A stretch of DNA of 7,795 nucleotides, taken from NCBI GenBank assembly GCA_023423065.1, contig JAFAGC010000069.1, positions 1 to 7,795 on the forward strand. The letters are read 5' to 3'. Positions 1 to 6,240 of this stretch are shown here, piece after piece. The notes under the pieces were generated by a model. That model saw only the letters and a list, made by a program, of their open reading frames with translations, was not told the origin of the DNA and did no database searches. The position numbers were made by a program, and so were the translations under genes. Position 1 is the first letter of the stretch; every line of letters starts with the position of its first letter. This DNA is from Pseudomonadota bacterium. Lineage in GTDB: Bacteria > Pseudomonadota > Gammaproteobacteria > Steroidobacterales > Steroidobacteraceae.

Positions 1-62
1 GGCTGCGGTGGCGGGGGCCCCCCTCTCTGCGAACATCGCGGCGCTTGCGCGCCCGGGTTCGG

Positions 63-524
63 TCAGCCCGCAGCCTTCGTCAGCAGACGCTCTGCAGCAG
101 GATCGCTGAGAGTGCCCGCGGGCGTGCTGCGCGCGGCCGCGCCCTTGTGGTTCATGTCGACGCTGCCGTTGAACTGCGCACCGTCGGCGATGCCGACGCG
201 CGGGGCGAAGATGTTGCCCTTCACCTTCGCGGTCTGGCGGATCGAGACCGACTCGCTCGCGTAGATGTCGCCATCGACGCGGCCTTCGACGATCACGAAC
301 TTCGCGCGGATGTTGCCCGTCACGCCGCCTTCCCTGCCGATCGACAGGCTGCGCGTGTGTTCGATCGAACCCTCGAGCTGGCCCTGGAATTCCAGGTCCT
401 CTTCGCCGTAGAGCTCGCCCTTGAAGTGCAGGGTCGGACCGAGCACGCAGGCGCCGGCCGAAGTCTGCGGAGCCGCCGGTGGGGCCGGGGGCGCCATCTT
501 GCCGTCACTGAATCCTTTGCTCAT
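63..524 (-). CDS. Bactofilin family cytoskeletal protein (downstream copy of a tandem pair)
   Basis: A 153-residue bactofilin, a family of small beta-helical proteins that polymerise without nucleotide and scaffold cell-shape, polar or wall-synthesis machinery on the inner face of the membrane. Residues 1-28 are a flexible Ala/Pro-rich tail. The bactofilin core spans about 29-124, starting GPTLHFKGEL and running through short hydrophobic repeats such as VIVEGRVDGDI and VKGNIFAPRV to AQFNGSVDM. The C-terminal tail is Ala-rich. The ATG at 524 is chosen because GGAGA precedes it at normal spacing and because a longer in-frame start would overlap the upstream gene. Only 13 bp separate it from the stop of the neighbouring bactofilin, so the two are probably one transcript. 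By hand count 49 of 96 core residues match that neighbour without gaps, which points to an old duplication. The family call is firm; the particular cell-biological role cannot be read from the sequence. Confidence 0.93.
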   Translation of the reverse strand: MSKGFSDGKMAPPAPPAAPQTSAGACVLGPTLHFKGELYGEEDLEFQGQLEGSIEHTRSLSIGREGGVTGNIRAKFVIVEGRVDGDIYASESVSIRQTAKVKGNIFAPRVGIADGAQFNGSVDMNHKGAAARSTPAGTLSDPAAERLLTKAAG

Positions 525-537
525 GGTCTTCTCCGAT

Positions 538-921
538 TCAGCGGGCCGGGGCGGGGGCGGTTGTTCCTTGGCTCCCAACAGTCGGCTCCATGGTGACGCT
601 GCCATTGAAATTCGCTCCCTCAGTGATGCTCACGCTCGGCGCGCGGATGTTGCCGCGCACGACGGCTGATTGATTGACCTTGATGCTTTTCTTGGCGTTC
701 ATGTCGCCCTGCACGCGACCTTCGACGTCGATGGACGCCGCGGACACGGTGGCGACGACTTCGCCCTTGGCGCCGATGACCACACGCTGCTGGTGGTGAA
801 TCGTGCCTTCGATCTTGCCCTCGACCTTGAGGTCTTCCTGGGCCTTCAGCTCGCCTTTGAATCGCAGTGTCGGTCCGAATACCGACATGCGTTCAGCCGA
901 CGCGTTGTACGGACTGCTCAT
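538..921 (-). CDS. Bactofilin family cytoskeletal protein (upstream copy of a tandem pair)
   Basis: A 127-residue bactofilin. The core spans about residues 16-111, from GPTLRFKGEL through IDVEGRVQGDM and VVRGNIRAPSV to ANFNGSVTM, with the regular short beta-strand/turn spacing of the family. The tails are shorter than in the downstream copy: about 15 residues at the N-terminus and 16 (Gly/Thr/Ala/Pro-rich) at the C-terminus. The reading frame stays open upstream to 1062, but the ATG at 921 is preferred: GGGAG sits 7 nt before it, the core begins shortly after, and the upstream extension runs into a palindromic repeat. A second ATG at 888 (MSVFGP) is possible. The gene is first in a two-gene unit and stops 13 bp before its paralogue. 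Charge patterns differ between the copies, so they may be distinct subunits of one polymer (inference). Confidence 0.93.
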   Translation of the reverse strand: MSSPYNASAERMSVFGPTLRFKGELKAQEDLKVEGKIEGTIHHQQRVVIGAKGEVVATVSAASIDVEGRVQGDMNAKKSIKVNQSAVVRGNIRAPSVSITEGANFNGSVTMEPTVGSQGTTAPAPAR

Positions 922-981
922 GCAAGTTCTCCCGGGGTATGCCTGACGCACGAAGCGCGGGGTAGATTGCACCCCACGATT

Positions 982-998
982 GCGACAAAACGTGTCGC
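982..998. promoter_or_regulatory. Possible operator: 6-bp inverted repeat upstream of the bactofilin genes
   Basis: GCGACA and TGTCGC flank a 5-bp spacer, about 60 bp upstream of the bactofilin start at 921. The rest of the 922-1043 leader shows no convincing -35/-10 pair; a TTGCCA near 1036 on the minus strand lacks a good partner at standard spacing. Position and symmetry fit a dimeric repressor site, but a 6-bp arm can arise by chance in GC-rich DNA. Confidence 0.2.
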
Positions 999-1043
999 GA
1001 TTCGCAGGCGTAAGGGTTGGGCGATAGGCCGCTGGCAATATGT

Positions 1044-1091
1044 AAACGGGGTCAGACCCCATTTTCTAGCGAATGGGGTCTGACCCCATTT
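1044..1091. repeat. Inverted pair of GGGGTCAGACCCC palindromic repeats
   Basis: Two copies of a self-complementary 13-mer (GGGGTC-A-GACCCC at 1048-1060 and its complement at 1075-1087) are arranged head to head. Together they form perfect 16-bp arms (1048-1063 and 1072-1087) around an 8-bp spacer. The pairing continues outward for three A/T pairs after one mismatch. The left part lies in the leader upstream of the bactofilins; the right part is inside the 3' end of the LuxR-VOC gene. A transcript could fold into one long hairpin or two small ones, but no U-tract follows, so it is not a standard intrinsic terminator. I recall similar GGGGTC/GACCCC repeats scattered between genes in many proteobacteria; a link to REP-type transposases is inference. 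Confidence 0.9.
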
Positions 1092-1710
1092 GCGTCTGCG
1101 CCATGATGGCAAGCGGTCGTCCCTCGGGGTCTTCGAAGAACGCCATCCATTCTTCGGTGCCGTCGCCGTGACGATGGATCAGGTGCGGCGCATGCGTGAA
1201 CTTCACGCCGCGCGCGGTTAGCCCGGAGTGTGCGGCGGCGATGTCGGGTACGCGTAGATAGAGGATCGATTCCTTCGCGGCGCCGTCCTCGTTCTGCGAG
1301 AGCATGAGCCGCGTGCCGCCGCAATCGAAGAACGCGAGCGTGCCGAAAGTGTAGAGATGCGGCAGGCCGAGGGTCTCGCGATACCACTTCTCCGAGGCCG
1401 CGATGTCGCCGACGGAACGCGCGATCTGGCCGATGGGTCCGAGCGAGAATTTCGCAGTCATCGTTTTTCTCCTGCCCGAAGATACCGAGCTGTCGCGCGG
1501 CGCCTGGAACCACGCCCGCAACGCGCGCCGGTCGGGCAAGCCGAGTTTCGCCAATGCATTGCTGACGTGGAATTTCACCGCGTTCACGCTGATGCCGCGC
1601 CGGCGAGCGACTTCGGCATTCGTCATCCCGTGTTGTAACGCGTGGACCGTGCGCCATTCGGCCGGGGTCAGCAGGTCGGCATGTTTCGGTCGGCCGCGCG
1701 GGCGATTCAT
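1066..1710 (-). CDS. LuxR-type HTH / VOC (glyoxalase-like) domain fusion protein
   Basis: A 214-residue fusion. Residues 3-10 (RPRGRPKH) match the core of an AT-hook, a DNA minor-groove arm. Residues about 13-68 form a LuxR/GerE-type helix-turn-helix (LTPAEW, HGMTNAEVARRRGIS, VKFHVSNALAKLGL). After a short linker, residues about 91-205 form a VOC domain (GQIARSV, WYRETLGLPHLY, FFDCGGTRLML, EEWMAFFEDPEGRPLAIM). Q95 occupies the place where many VOC enzymes have a metal-binding His, so metal chemistry is uncertain; E187 and H181 could still be ligands. The architecture recurs in bacteria as far as I recall and suggests a ligand-responsive transcription factor, ligand unknown. The ATG at 1710 has AGGA about 8 nt upstream. 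The last residues (MGSDPIR) and the stop are encoded by a palindromic repeat. A strong internal ribosome-binding site precedes M84, so a free VOC protein may also be made. Confidence 0.88.
   Translation of the reverse strand: MNRPRGRPKHADLLTPAEWRTVHALQHGMTNAEVARRRGISVNAVKFHVSNALAKLGLPDRRALRAWFQAPRDSSVSSGRRKTMTAKFSLGPIGQIARSVGDIAASEKWYRETLGLPHLYTFGTLAFFDCGGTRLMLSQNEDGAAKESILYLRVPDIAAAHSGLTARGVKFTHAPHLIHRHGDGTEEWMAFFEDPEGRPLAIMAQTQMGSDPIR
1459..1473 (-). promoter_or_regulatory. Internal Shine-Dalgarno and ATG for a stand-alone VOC domain
   Basis: On the minus strand AGGAG (1473-1469), a 7-nt A-rich spacer and an in-frame ATG (1461-1459) form a near-ideal translation start inside the LuxR-VOC gene. 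It lies exactly at the linker between DNA-binding and VOC domains. Starting there gives a 131-residue protein, a normal size for a free VOC protein. This site is better than the one before the full-length start. Confidence 0.55.
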
Positions 1711-1752
1711 GCAGCGATCCTAAATTCCCACCCTGCGATTTTCCCTACCCGC

Positions 1753-1847
1753 GGGGTGGGGATTAGGTGCCGGTGTAAAAACTGGGGATAGCTCCGGCGG
1801 GCACGTGCCAATCCCCAGTTTTTACACCGGCGCCCAATCCCCACCCC
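1753..1847. repeat. REPIN-like inverted repeat doublet with GTGCCGGTGTAAA core
   Basis: Two 37-bp arms (1753-1789 and 1811-1847) are reverse complements at 35 of 37 positions, around a 21-bp spacer that contains the palindrome GCACGTGC. Each arm has TGGGGAT at both ends and the core GTGCCGGTGTAAA between. The same arm recurs twice at 5132-5270 and once at 7761-7795. The element sits between the divergent LuxR-VOC and DUF1800 genes, so it lies in promoter DNA, unlike the other copies, which lie at gene ends. A degenerate partial copy at 1719-1733 (CCTAAATTCCCACCC) reaches the leader of the LuxR-VOC gene. Two inverted arms fit the layout of REPINs, which are moved by a transposase encoded elsewhere; that mechanism is inference. 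Confidence 0.9.
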
Positions 1848-1922
1848 GCAAATTGCGACAGTTTGTTTGGCCCACCTGGCGCTCGTAGAGTAGGTTCCAA
1901 GGGTTGATCAGGGGGGGGCGGG

Positions 1923-3716
1923 GTGCAGGAACTCGAAACCGACATCGAGCCGATGTCGACAGAACCGGCGGAAGACGGCAGTGGCGATTCCCGCGGAGCG
2001 GGCCTGGCCGCCGCGCTGGGCGTGCTCGCGCTCGCGGGTTGCGGGGGCGGCGGTGGAGGCAGCGGAACCCCGAGCACTCCTGCGCCGAGTCCTCCGGCAC
2101 CAAGCCCGCCATCGCCCAGCCCACCGGCTCCGCCCGTCATGACCGAGGCCGAAGCCGCGCGCTTCCTGTTGCAGGCGCAGTTTTCGGTCACCGACGCGGA
2201 CCTGAACGCGGTCCGCACGAACGGCATCGCGGCCTGGCTCAACTCGAAGTACACCGAGCCGCTGGGCCAGACCGGCGTCGCGTGGCTCGATTCGCGCGGC
2301 CACGACTCGATCACCGAAGAGCAGCGCTACTTCTGGCCGCAGTTCGGCGACTTCATGATCTGGAACCAGCTCCTCGCCGGGCCGGACCAGATGAGAAAAC
2401 GGATGGCGCTCGCGTTGTCCGAATTCTTCGTAGTCAGCCTGAGCCCGATCGACGGCTTCTATCCACCGTACGTGATCGGCGCGTACTGGGACGTGCTCAC
2501 CGCGAACGCGTTCGGCAATTACCGCGAGCTGCTCGAGCGAGTCACGCTGAACGCGGCGATGGGTTTCTTCCTCAACACCAAGGGCAACCTCAAGGAAGAC
2601 GCGAACGGCCGCCAGCCCGACGAGAACTACGCGCGCGAGGTCATGCAGCTCTTCACGATCGGCCTGTATGAGCTGAACCCGGACGGCACGCATCGCCTCG
2701 ACGGCAACGGCCAGCCGATCGAGACCTATGGTCAAAGCGACATCACGAATCTCGCGCGCGTGTTCACCGGCTACGACTGGGATTACAACTCCAACGGCGG
2801 CACGTTCACGGACGTCGCCTGGCACGACTACGACGTGCCGAACACGCGCTTCGCGACCAACCCCATGCGGTTCATCTCGTCCCGCCACTCCACGCTCGAG
2901 GTGAACTTCCTCGGCCTGAACATCCCGGCGAACACGTCGGGGCTGGAAGCGCTGCGACTCGCGCTCGATCATCTCTTCGATCATGCGAACGTCGGTCCGT
3001 TCTTCGCGCGGCAGATGATCCAGCGGCTCGTGACCAGCAATCCGAGTCCGGCGTATGTCGGCCGTGTCGCGGCGGCGTTCGCGGACAACGGTTCGGGCGT
3101 GCGCGGCGACCTGCGCGCGGTGTGGACGGCGATCCTCACGGATCCCGAGGCGCGAACGCTGCCGGACGCCTCGAACACGATGGCGGGCAAACTACGCGAG
3201 CCGGTGGTGCGCTTCGTGCAATGGGCGCGCACGGTGGGCATCACGTCGACCAGTGGCGCGTTCGAGATCTACGATCTGTCGGGCAGCGACACGGCGCTCG
3301 GGCAGAGTCCGTTGCGTTCGCCGTCGGTGTTCAACTTCTTCCGCCCCGGGTACGTGCCGCCCAACACCTCCATCGCAACCGCCGACAAGCAGGCGCCGGA
3401 GTTCCAGCTCGTCAACGAGACCACGGTCGCGGGGTACTCCAACTTCCTGACATGGGTGATCCGCGGCGGCTACAACGACGTGCGGCCTACCTACTCGGAG
3501 CTGCTGCCGATCGCGCACGACGTGCCGGCCGTGGTGGCGCACCTGAACCTCAGGCTCACGGCAAACCAGTTGTCGCAGTCGACGCTGGACACGATCACGG
3601 CCGCGCTGACGGCGATGAATGTGACGGCCGGGAGTTCGGAGAACTCGAAGCTGAACCTGCTGGCGGGCGCATGCCTGCTGATCCTCTGCTCGCCCGAATA
3701 CCTGGTGCAGAAATGA
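1923..3716 (+). CDS. DUF1800 family protein, predicted lipoprotein
   Basis: A 597-residue DUF1800 (PF08811) protein of unknown biochemical function, usually exported and encoded beside a DUF1501 protein. Residues 24-40 form a short hydrophobic stretch ending in a lipobox (LALAGC, C40). Next come a Gly run and a Pro/Ser-rich spacer (about 50-71) that would hold the domain away from a membrane. The DUF1800 domain fills about 73-597. Typical blocks are EAARFLLQAQFS (76-87), YAREVMQLFTIGLYELN (236-252), ARQMIQRLV (362-370), KLREPVVRF (423-431) and SPSVFNFFRPGY (466-477). The start is uncertain: GTG at 1923 follows a G-rich Shine-Dalgarno-like tract, while ATG at 1953 gives MSTEPAEDG but has no ribosome site. 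The N-terminus is acidic with a single Arg before the hydrophobic stretch, which is odd for either a Sec or a Tat signal. It overlaps the next gene by ATGA. Confidence 0.92.
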   Translation: MQELETDIEPMSTEPAEDGSGDSRGAGLAAALGVLALAGCGGGGGGSGTPSTPAPSPPAPSPPSPSPPAPPVMTEAEAARFLLQAQFSVTDADLNAVRTNGIAAWLNSKYTEPLGQTGVAWLDSRGHDSITEEQRYFWPQFGDFMIWNQLLAGPDQMRKRMALALSEFFVVSLSPIDGFYPPYVIGAYWDVLTANAFGNYRELLERVTLNAAMGFFLNTKGNLKEDANGRQPDENYAREVMQLFTIGLYELNPDGTHRLDGNGQPIETYGQSDITNLARVFTGYDWDYNSNGGTFTDVAWHDYDVPNTRFATNPMRFISSRHSTLEVNFLGLNIPANTSGLEALRLALDHLFDHANVGPFFARQMIQRLVTSNPSPAYVGRVAAAFADNGSGVRGDLRAVWTAILTDPEARTLPDASNTMAGKLREPVVRFVQWARTVGITSTSGAFEIYDLSGSDTALGQSPLRSPSVFNFFRPGYVPPNTSIATADKQAPEFQLVNETTVAGYSNFLTWVIRGGYNDVRPTYSELLPIAHDVPAVVAHLNLRLTANQLSQSTLDTITAALTAMNVTAGSSENSKLNLLAGACLLILCSPEYLVQK

Positions 3717-5131
3717 CGAACTGGACACGCCGCATGGTCCTCAAGCGCGCGATGCACCTCGGCGCGATGGGCGTCGCCACGCCGCTCGCGATCAATCTCG
3801 CCGCGATCGGGGAAGCCGCGGCCTTCGACAACACCGACTACAAGGCGCTGGTGTGCATCTTCCTGTACGGCGGCAACGATTACGCGAATACCGTGGTGCC
3901 GTACGACCCGGCTAACTACGCGCTGTACCACCAGATCCGCGCGGGCGGACCGGGCGAGGAAGAGGCTGGCATCGCGATCTCGCGCGCGGCGCTCGCGCCG
4001 AATGCGCTGACGCCGCTCGTGGCGCAGACGCTCACCGACGACCTGCAATACGCGCTCGCGCCGCCGCTCACGGGACTGAAGTCGCTGTGGGACCAGGGGC
4101 GGTTCGCGGTGCAGCTCAATGTTGGGCCGCTGGTCCAGCCCACCACGCTCGCGCAGTACCTGAGCACGAACCGCGTTTTGAATCCGCTGCCGCCGAAGCT
4201 GTTCTCGCACAACGACCAGCAGTCGATCTGGCAATCGAATGGCAGCGAGGGCTCGACCATCGGCTGGGGCGGGCGGATCGGCGATCTCGCGATGTCGAGC
4301 AACGGCGGGAATTCGCTGCTGACCTGCATTTCCGCCGCGGGCAACGCGGTGTTCGTGGCGGGTGAGGATGCGCTGCAGTACCAGATCAGTCCGAGCGGCG
4401 CGATCCGCGTGAACGGACTTACGCAGGCGCCGTACGGGTCGACGGCGCTGCGCGACGCGTTGAACACGCTCATGACGCGCCAGAACACGCATGCATTCGA
4501 GGAGGAGTACGCGATCGTGACGCGGCGCTCGATCGCGATGGAGGGCGTGGTGAACGGGGCGCTCGGCGGCGTGACGCTGAGCCAGGCGACCAACGACCTT
4601 TTTCCCTCGAACAATGGGCTGGCCAGCCAGCTGAAGATCGTCGCGCGATTGATCGGCGCGCGGAGTCCGCTGGGCCTGCGGCGCCAGGTGTTCTTCGTGT
4701 CGATCGGCGGATTCGACAATCACAACCTGCTGATGCAGGACCATCCGCGCCTGCTCCAGCGCATCAACGATGCGATGAGCGCGTTCTACGCGGCGACGGT
4801 GGAGCTGGGCGTGGCGGACAAGGTCACGACATTCACGGCGTCGGACTTCGGCCGCACGCTGAGCTCGAACGCGGACGGGTCGGATCACGGCTGGGGCGCG
4901 CATCACTTCGTGATGGGCGGCGCGGTGAACGGCGGGCGGTTCTATGGAACCGCGCCGCACGTGTCGATCCAGACCGACGACCAGGTCGGCCAGGGCCGGC
5001 TGCTGCCGACCACCTCGATCGATCAGTTCGCCGCGACGCTCGCGCGCTGGTTCGGCTGCAGCGCCTCCGAACTACCCGGCATCCTCCCCAACGTCGGCAA
5101 CTTCCCGAACACCGACCTCGGCTTCGTGTAG
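3713..5131 (+). CDS. DUF1501 family protein with twin-arginine signal
   Basis: A 472-residue DUF1501 (PF07394) protein, a family related in fold to alkaline phosphatases and sulfatases. The N-terminus has a twin-arginine motif (TRRMVLK, residues 5-11), a hydrophobic stretch and a likely cleavage after A37 (EAAA). Export of the folded protein by Tat suggests a bound metal or cofactor. Putative metal/active-site blocks are FLYGGND (50-56), FSHNDQQ (164-170), GGFDNH (332-337), ASDFGRT (376-382) and DGSDHGWGAHH (388-398). These His/Asp clusters fit a metal-dependent hydrolase, but no substrate is known to me. Start: the ATG overlaps the TGA of the DUF1800 gene (ATGA), so translation is coupled, and the Tat motif begins five codons in. 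The stop codon directly abuts a palindromic repeat. Family call firm; hydrolase role is inference. Confidence 0.94.
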   Translation: MTNWTRRMVLKRAMHLGAMGVATPLAINLAAIGEAAAFDNTDYKALVCIFLYGGNDYANTVVPYDPANYALYHQIRAGGPGEEEAGIAISRAALAPNALTPLVAQTLTDDLQYALAPPLTGLKSLWDQGRFAVQLNVGPLVQPTTLAQYLSTNRVLNPLPPKLFSHNDQQSIWQSNGSEGSTIGWGGRIGDLAMSSNGGNSLLTCISAAGNAVFVAGEDALQYQISPSGAIRVNGLTQAPYGSTALRDALNTLMTRQNTHAFEEEYAIVTRRSIAMEGVVNGALGGVTLSQATNDLFPSNNGLASQLKIVARLIGARSPLGLRRQVFFVSIGGFDNHNLLMQDHPRLLQRINDAMSAFYAATVELGVADKVTTFTASDFGRTLSSNADGSDHGWGAHHFVMGGAVNGGRFYGTAPHVSIQTDDQVGQGRLLPTTSIDQFAATLARWFGCSASELPGILPNVGNFPNTDLGFV

Positions 5132-5270
5132 GGGGTGGGGATAGTGGTGCCGGTGTAAATGGTGGGGATGGCGTGGGCCGCCAGGCGTGCGCCTCGGCGA
5201 ACCGCAGGGGTGTCAACAATCCCCACTTTTTACACCGGCACCTAATTCCCCACCGGCACCGGATTCCCCA
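5132..5270. repeat. REPIN-like inverted repeat doublet with an 18-bp tandem duplication
   Basis: Second copy of the GTGCCGGTGTAAA repeat as an inverted pair. The left arm is 5135-5169 and the right arm 5219-5253, matching at 29 of 35 positions by hand count, around a 49-bp centre. At the right end the 18-bp module CCGGCACCTAATTCCCCA (5235-5252) is repeated in tandem at 5253-5270 with two changes (TA to GG). The element begins at the base after the DUF1501 stop and ends one base before the stop of the convergent gene, so it fills the whole gap. It could end or protect both transcripts (inference); there is no classical hairpin plus U-tract. Confidence 0.9.
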
Positions 5271-5271
5271 G

Positions 5272-6201
5272 TCAGTCGGCCGACATGAAGTTGATCGTGC
5301 GGTCGTCGTAACGCGAGGCCGCCCACTTCGCGACTTCCTCGGACAACGCGAACAGCTGCTCGACATCGGTGAGTGCGGCGCCGTGATACGCGGCTAGCAG
5401 CTGCTTGTTCGCGCTGCTCTGTGCGGCGGCGCCGTACTGCGTCGCGGCCATGTCCTTCTGCACCGCGGCGATGTCGGCGAGCCGCGCGTTGCGGGCCGCC
5501 TCGATGTGCGGGGCGATCTGCGCGAGCGCGCGATCGTATTCGGCGATGATCTGCGCACGCGCCGCGCGCAGCGTGGCCTTGTCCGCTTGCTCGTCAGCCT
5601 TCGTCGCGCAGCCGCCTTCGCCGTCGCTGCACTTCAGCGACTTGCTGGCCTTCTCCGCGATCTCCGCGGCGCGCGTGCCGACCTTGCGCTGGATCTCGAG
5701 GACCGCCTCGGTCTGCGCGGAGATGCCGGTGCTCGTCATCTGCTTCGTCTGGTAGTCGCTGTAGCGTTCGGCCGCGGCCTGCACGGCCGGCGGATCCTTG
5801 CTCATCGCGACGACGTTCCGGATGCCCGCCTGCTGGGTCGCCTGCTGCATCTGCATGGCGAGCGCCATCTGCTCGGCCTGGCTCATCGACGCGATCTTTG
5901 CCTGGATCTGCTTCGCGTACTCGGGGTCGCGCTGCGCACGCGCGAAGTCGATGCCGCCCGCGTTGGTGAGCGCGCCGGGCGCGCTCGTGTTCGCTTCCTG
6001 ATTCAGCTTGTTGATGAAATCGCGCTGATCCTTGAGCTGCTTGCGCAGCGTCGTGACTTCGGCGCTCGCGAGCCACGCGGGCGCGGTCGCAACCGACTTC
6101 GGCGGCGCCGGCACGCGTGAATGCATGGACTGCAGCGATTGTTGGGCGAGGGCGTCGGTGGCGATCAGCAGACCACAAACGAGCGCGATGGACTTCAACA
6201 T
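5272..6201 (-). CDS. Unrecognised secreted Ala/Gln-rich helical protein
   Basis: I do not recognise this 309-residue protein. Residues 1-20 are a Sec signal peptide (MLKSIALVCGLLIATDALAQ) with likely cleavage after ALA, so the mature protein is probably periplasmic. The mature part is almost wholly helix-forming and rich in Ala, Gln, Lys and Glu. Coiled-coil-like stretches lie at about 48-70, 90-125, 162-190 and 202-255. The only two mature cysteines, C191 and C198 (CSDGEGGC), border a Gly-rich turn and could form a disulfide at a helical hairpin tip. The C-terminus holds a Trp/Tyr/Asp-rich segment (AKWAASRYDDRTINF). The ATG at 6201 is preferred because the signal peptide starts there and GGGAG lies 9 nt upstream. 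It is convergent with the DUF1501 gene and tandem with the cupin 154 bp upstream, with a 31-bp palindrome in its leader. No catalytic motif is visible; a structural or binding role is a guess. Confidence 0.8.
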   Translation of the reverse strand: MLKSIALVCGLLIATDALAQQSLQSMHSRVPAPPKSVATAPAWLASAEVTTLRKQLKDQRDFINKLNQEANTSAPGALTNAGGIDFARAQRDPEYAKQIQAKIASMSQAEQMALAMQMQQATQQAGIRNVVAMSKDPPAVQAAAERYSDYQTKQMTSTGISAQTEAVLEIQRKVGTRAAEIAEKASKSLKCSDGEGGCATKADEQADKATLRAARAQIIAEYDRALAQIAPHIEAARNARLADIAAVQKDMAATQYGAAAQSSANKQLLAAYHGAALTDVEQLFALSEEVAKWAASRYDDRTINFMSAD

Positions 6202-6240
6202 GAACTGAAACTCCCAGATTGACTGAACGGTGGTGCTTTG

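Noticed and set aside
1..36. Possible start of another minus-strand gene (ATG at 36-34, open to the window edge)
   Set aside because: Only 12 codons are visible, no Shine-Dalgarno sequence precedes it, and no family can be recognised. The remaining 62 bp past the bactofilin stop show only a GGGGGCCCCC palindrome.
1044..1091. Intrinsic terminator for the LuxR-VOC gene
   Set aside because: The hairpin is strong, but no U-tract follows on the minus strand and the stem includes the gene's own last codons. It is better described as a repeat.
1848..1922. Sigma-70 promoter for the DUF1800 operon (TTGTTT near 1863, TAGAGT near 1885)
   Set aside because: Match to consensus is poor at both hexamers; a promoter must exist in this gap but I cannot place it.
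1908..2984. Long open frame (358 codons) antisense to the DUF1800 gene
   Set aside because: Same shadow pattern, Arg/Glu/Val-rich low-information protein with no motif, fully inside a well-supported gene.
3122..3712. Upstream in-frame extension of the DUF1501 gene
   Set aside because: The extension lies over the end of DUF1800 in another frame and encodes Arg/Gly/Ala-rich sequence. The Tat signal and ATGA overlap fix the start at 3713.
3491..4960. Long open frame (489 codons) antisense to DUF1800 and DUF1501
   Set aside because: Arg/His-rich composition typical of a GC-bias shadow frame; no domain, signal or ribosome site, and the sense frames are clear families.
5132..5180. Possible G-quadruplex from repeated G4 runs
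   Set aside because: The runs are separated by a loop of about 20 nt and compete with a strong inverted-repeat stem, so the evidence is weak.
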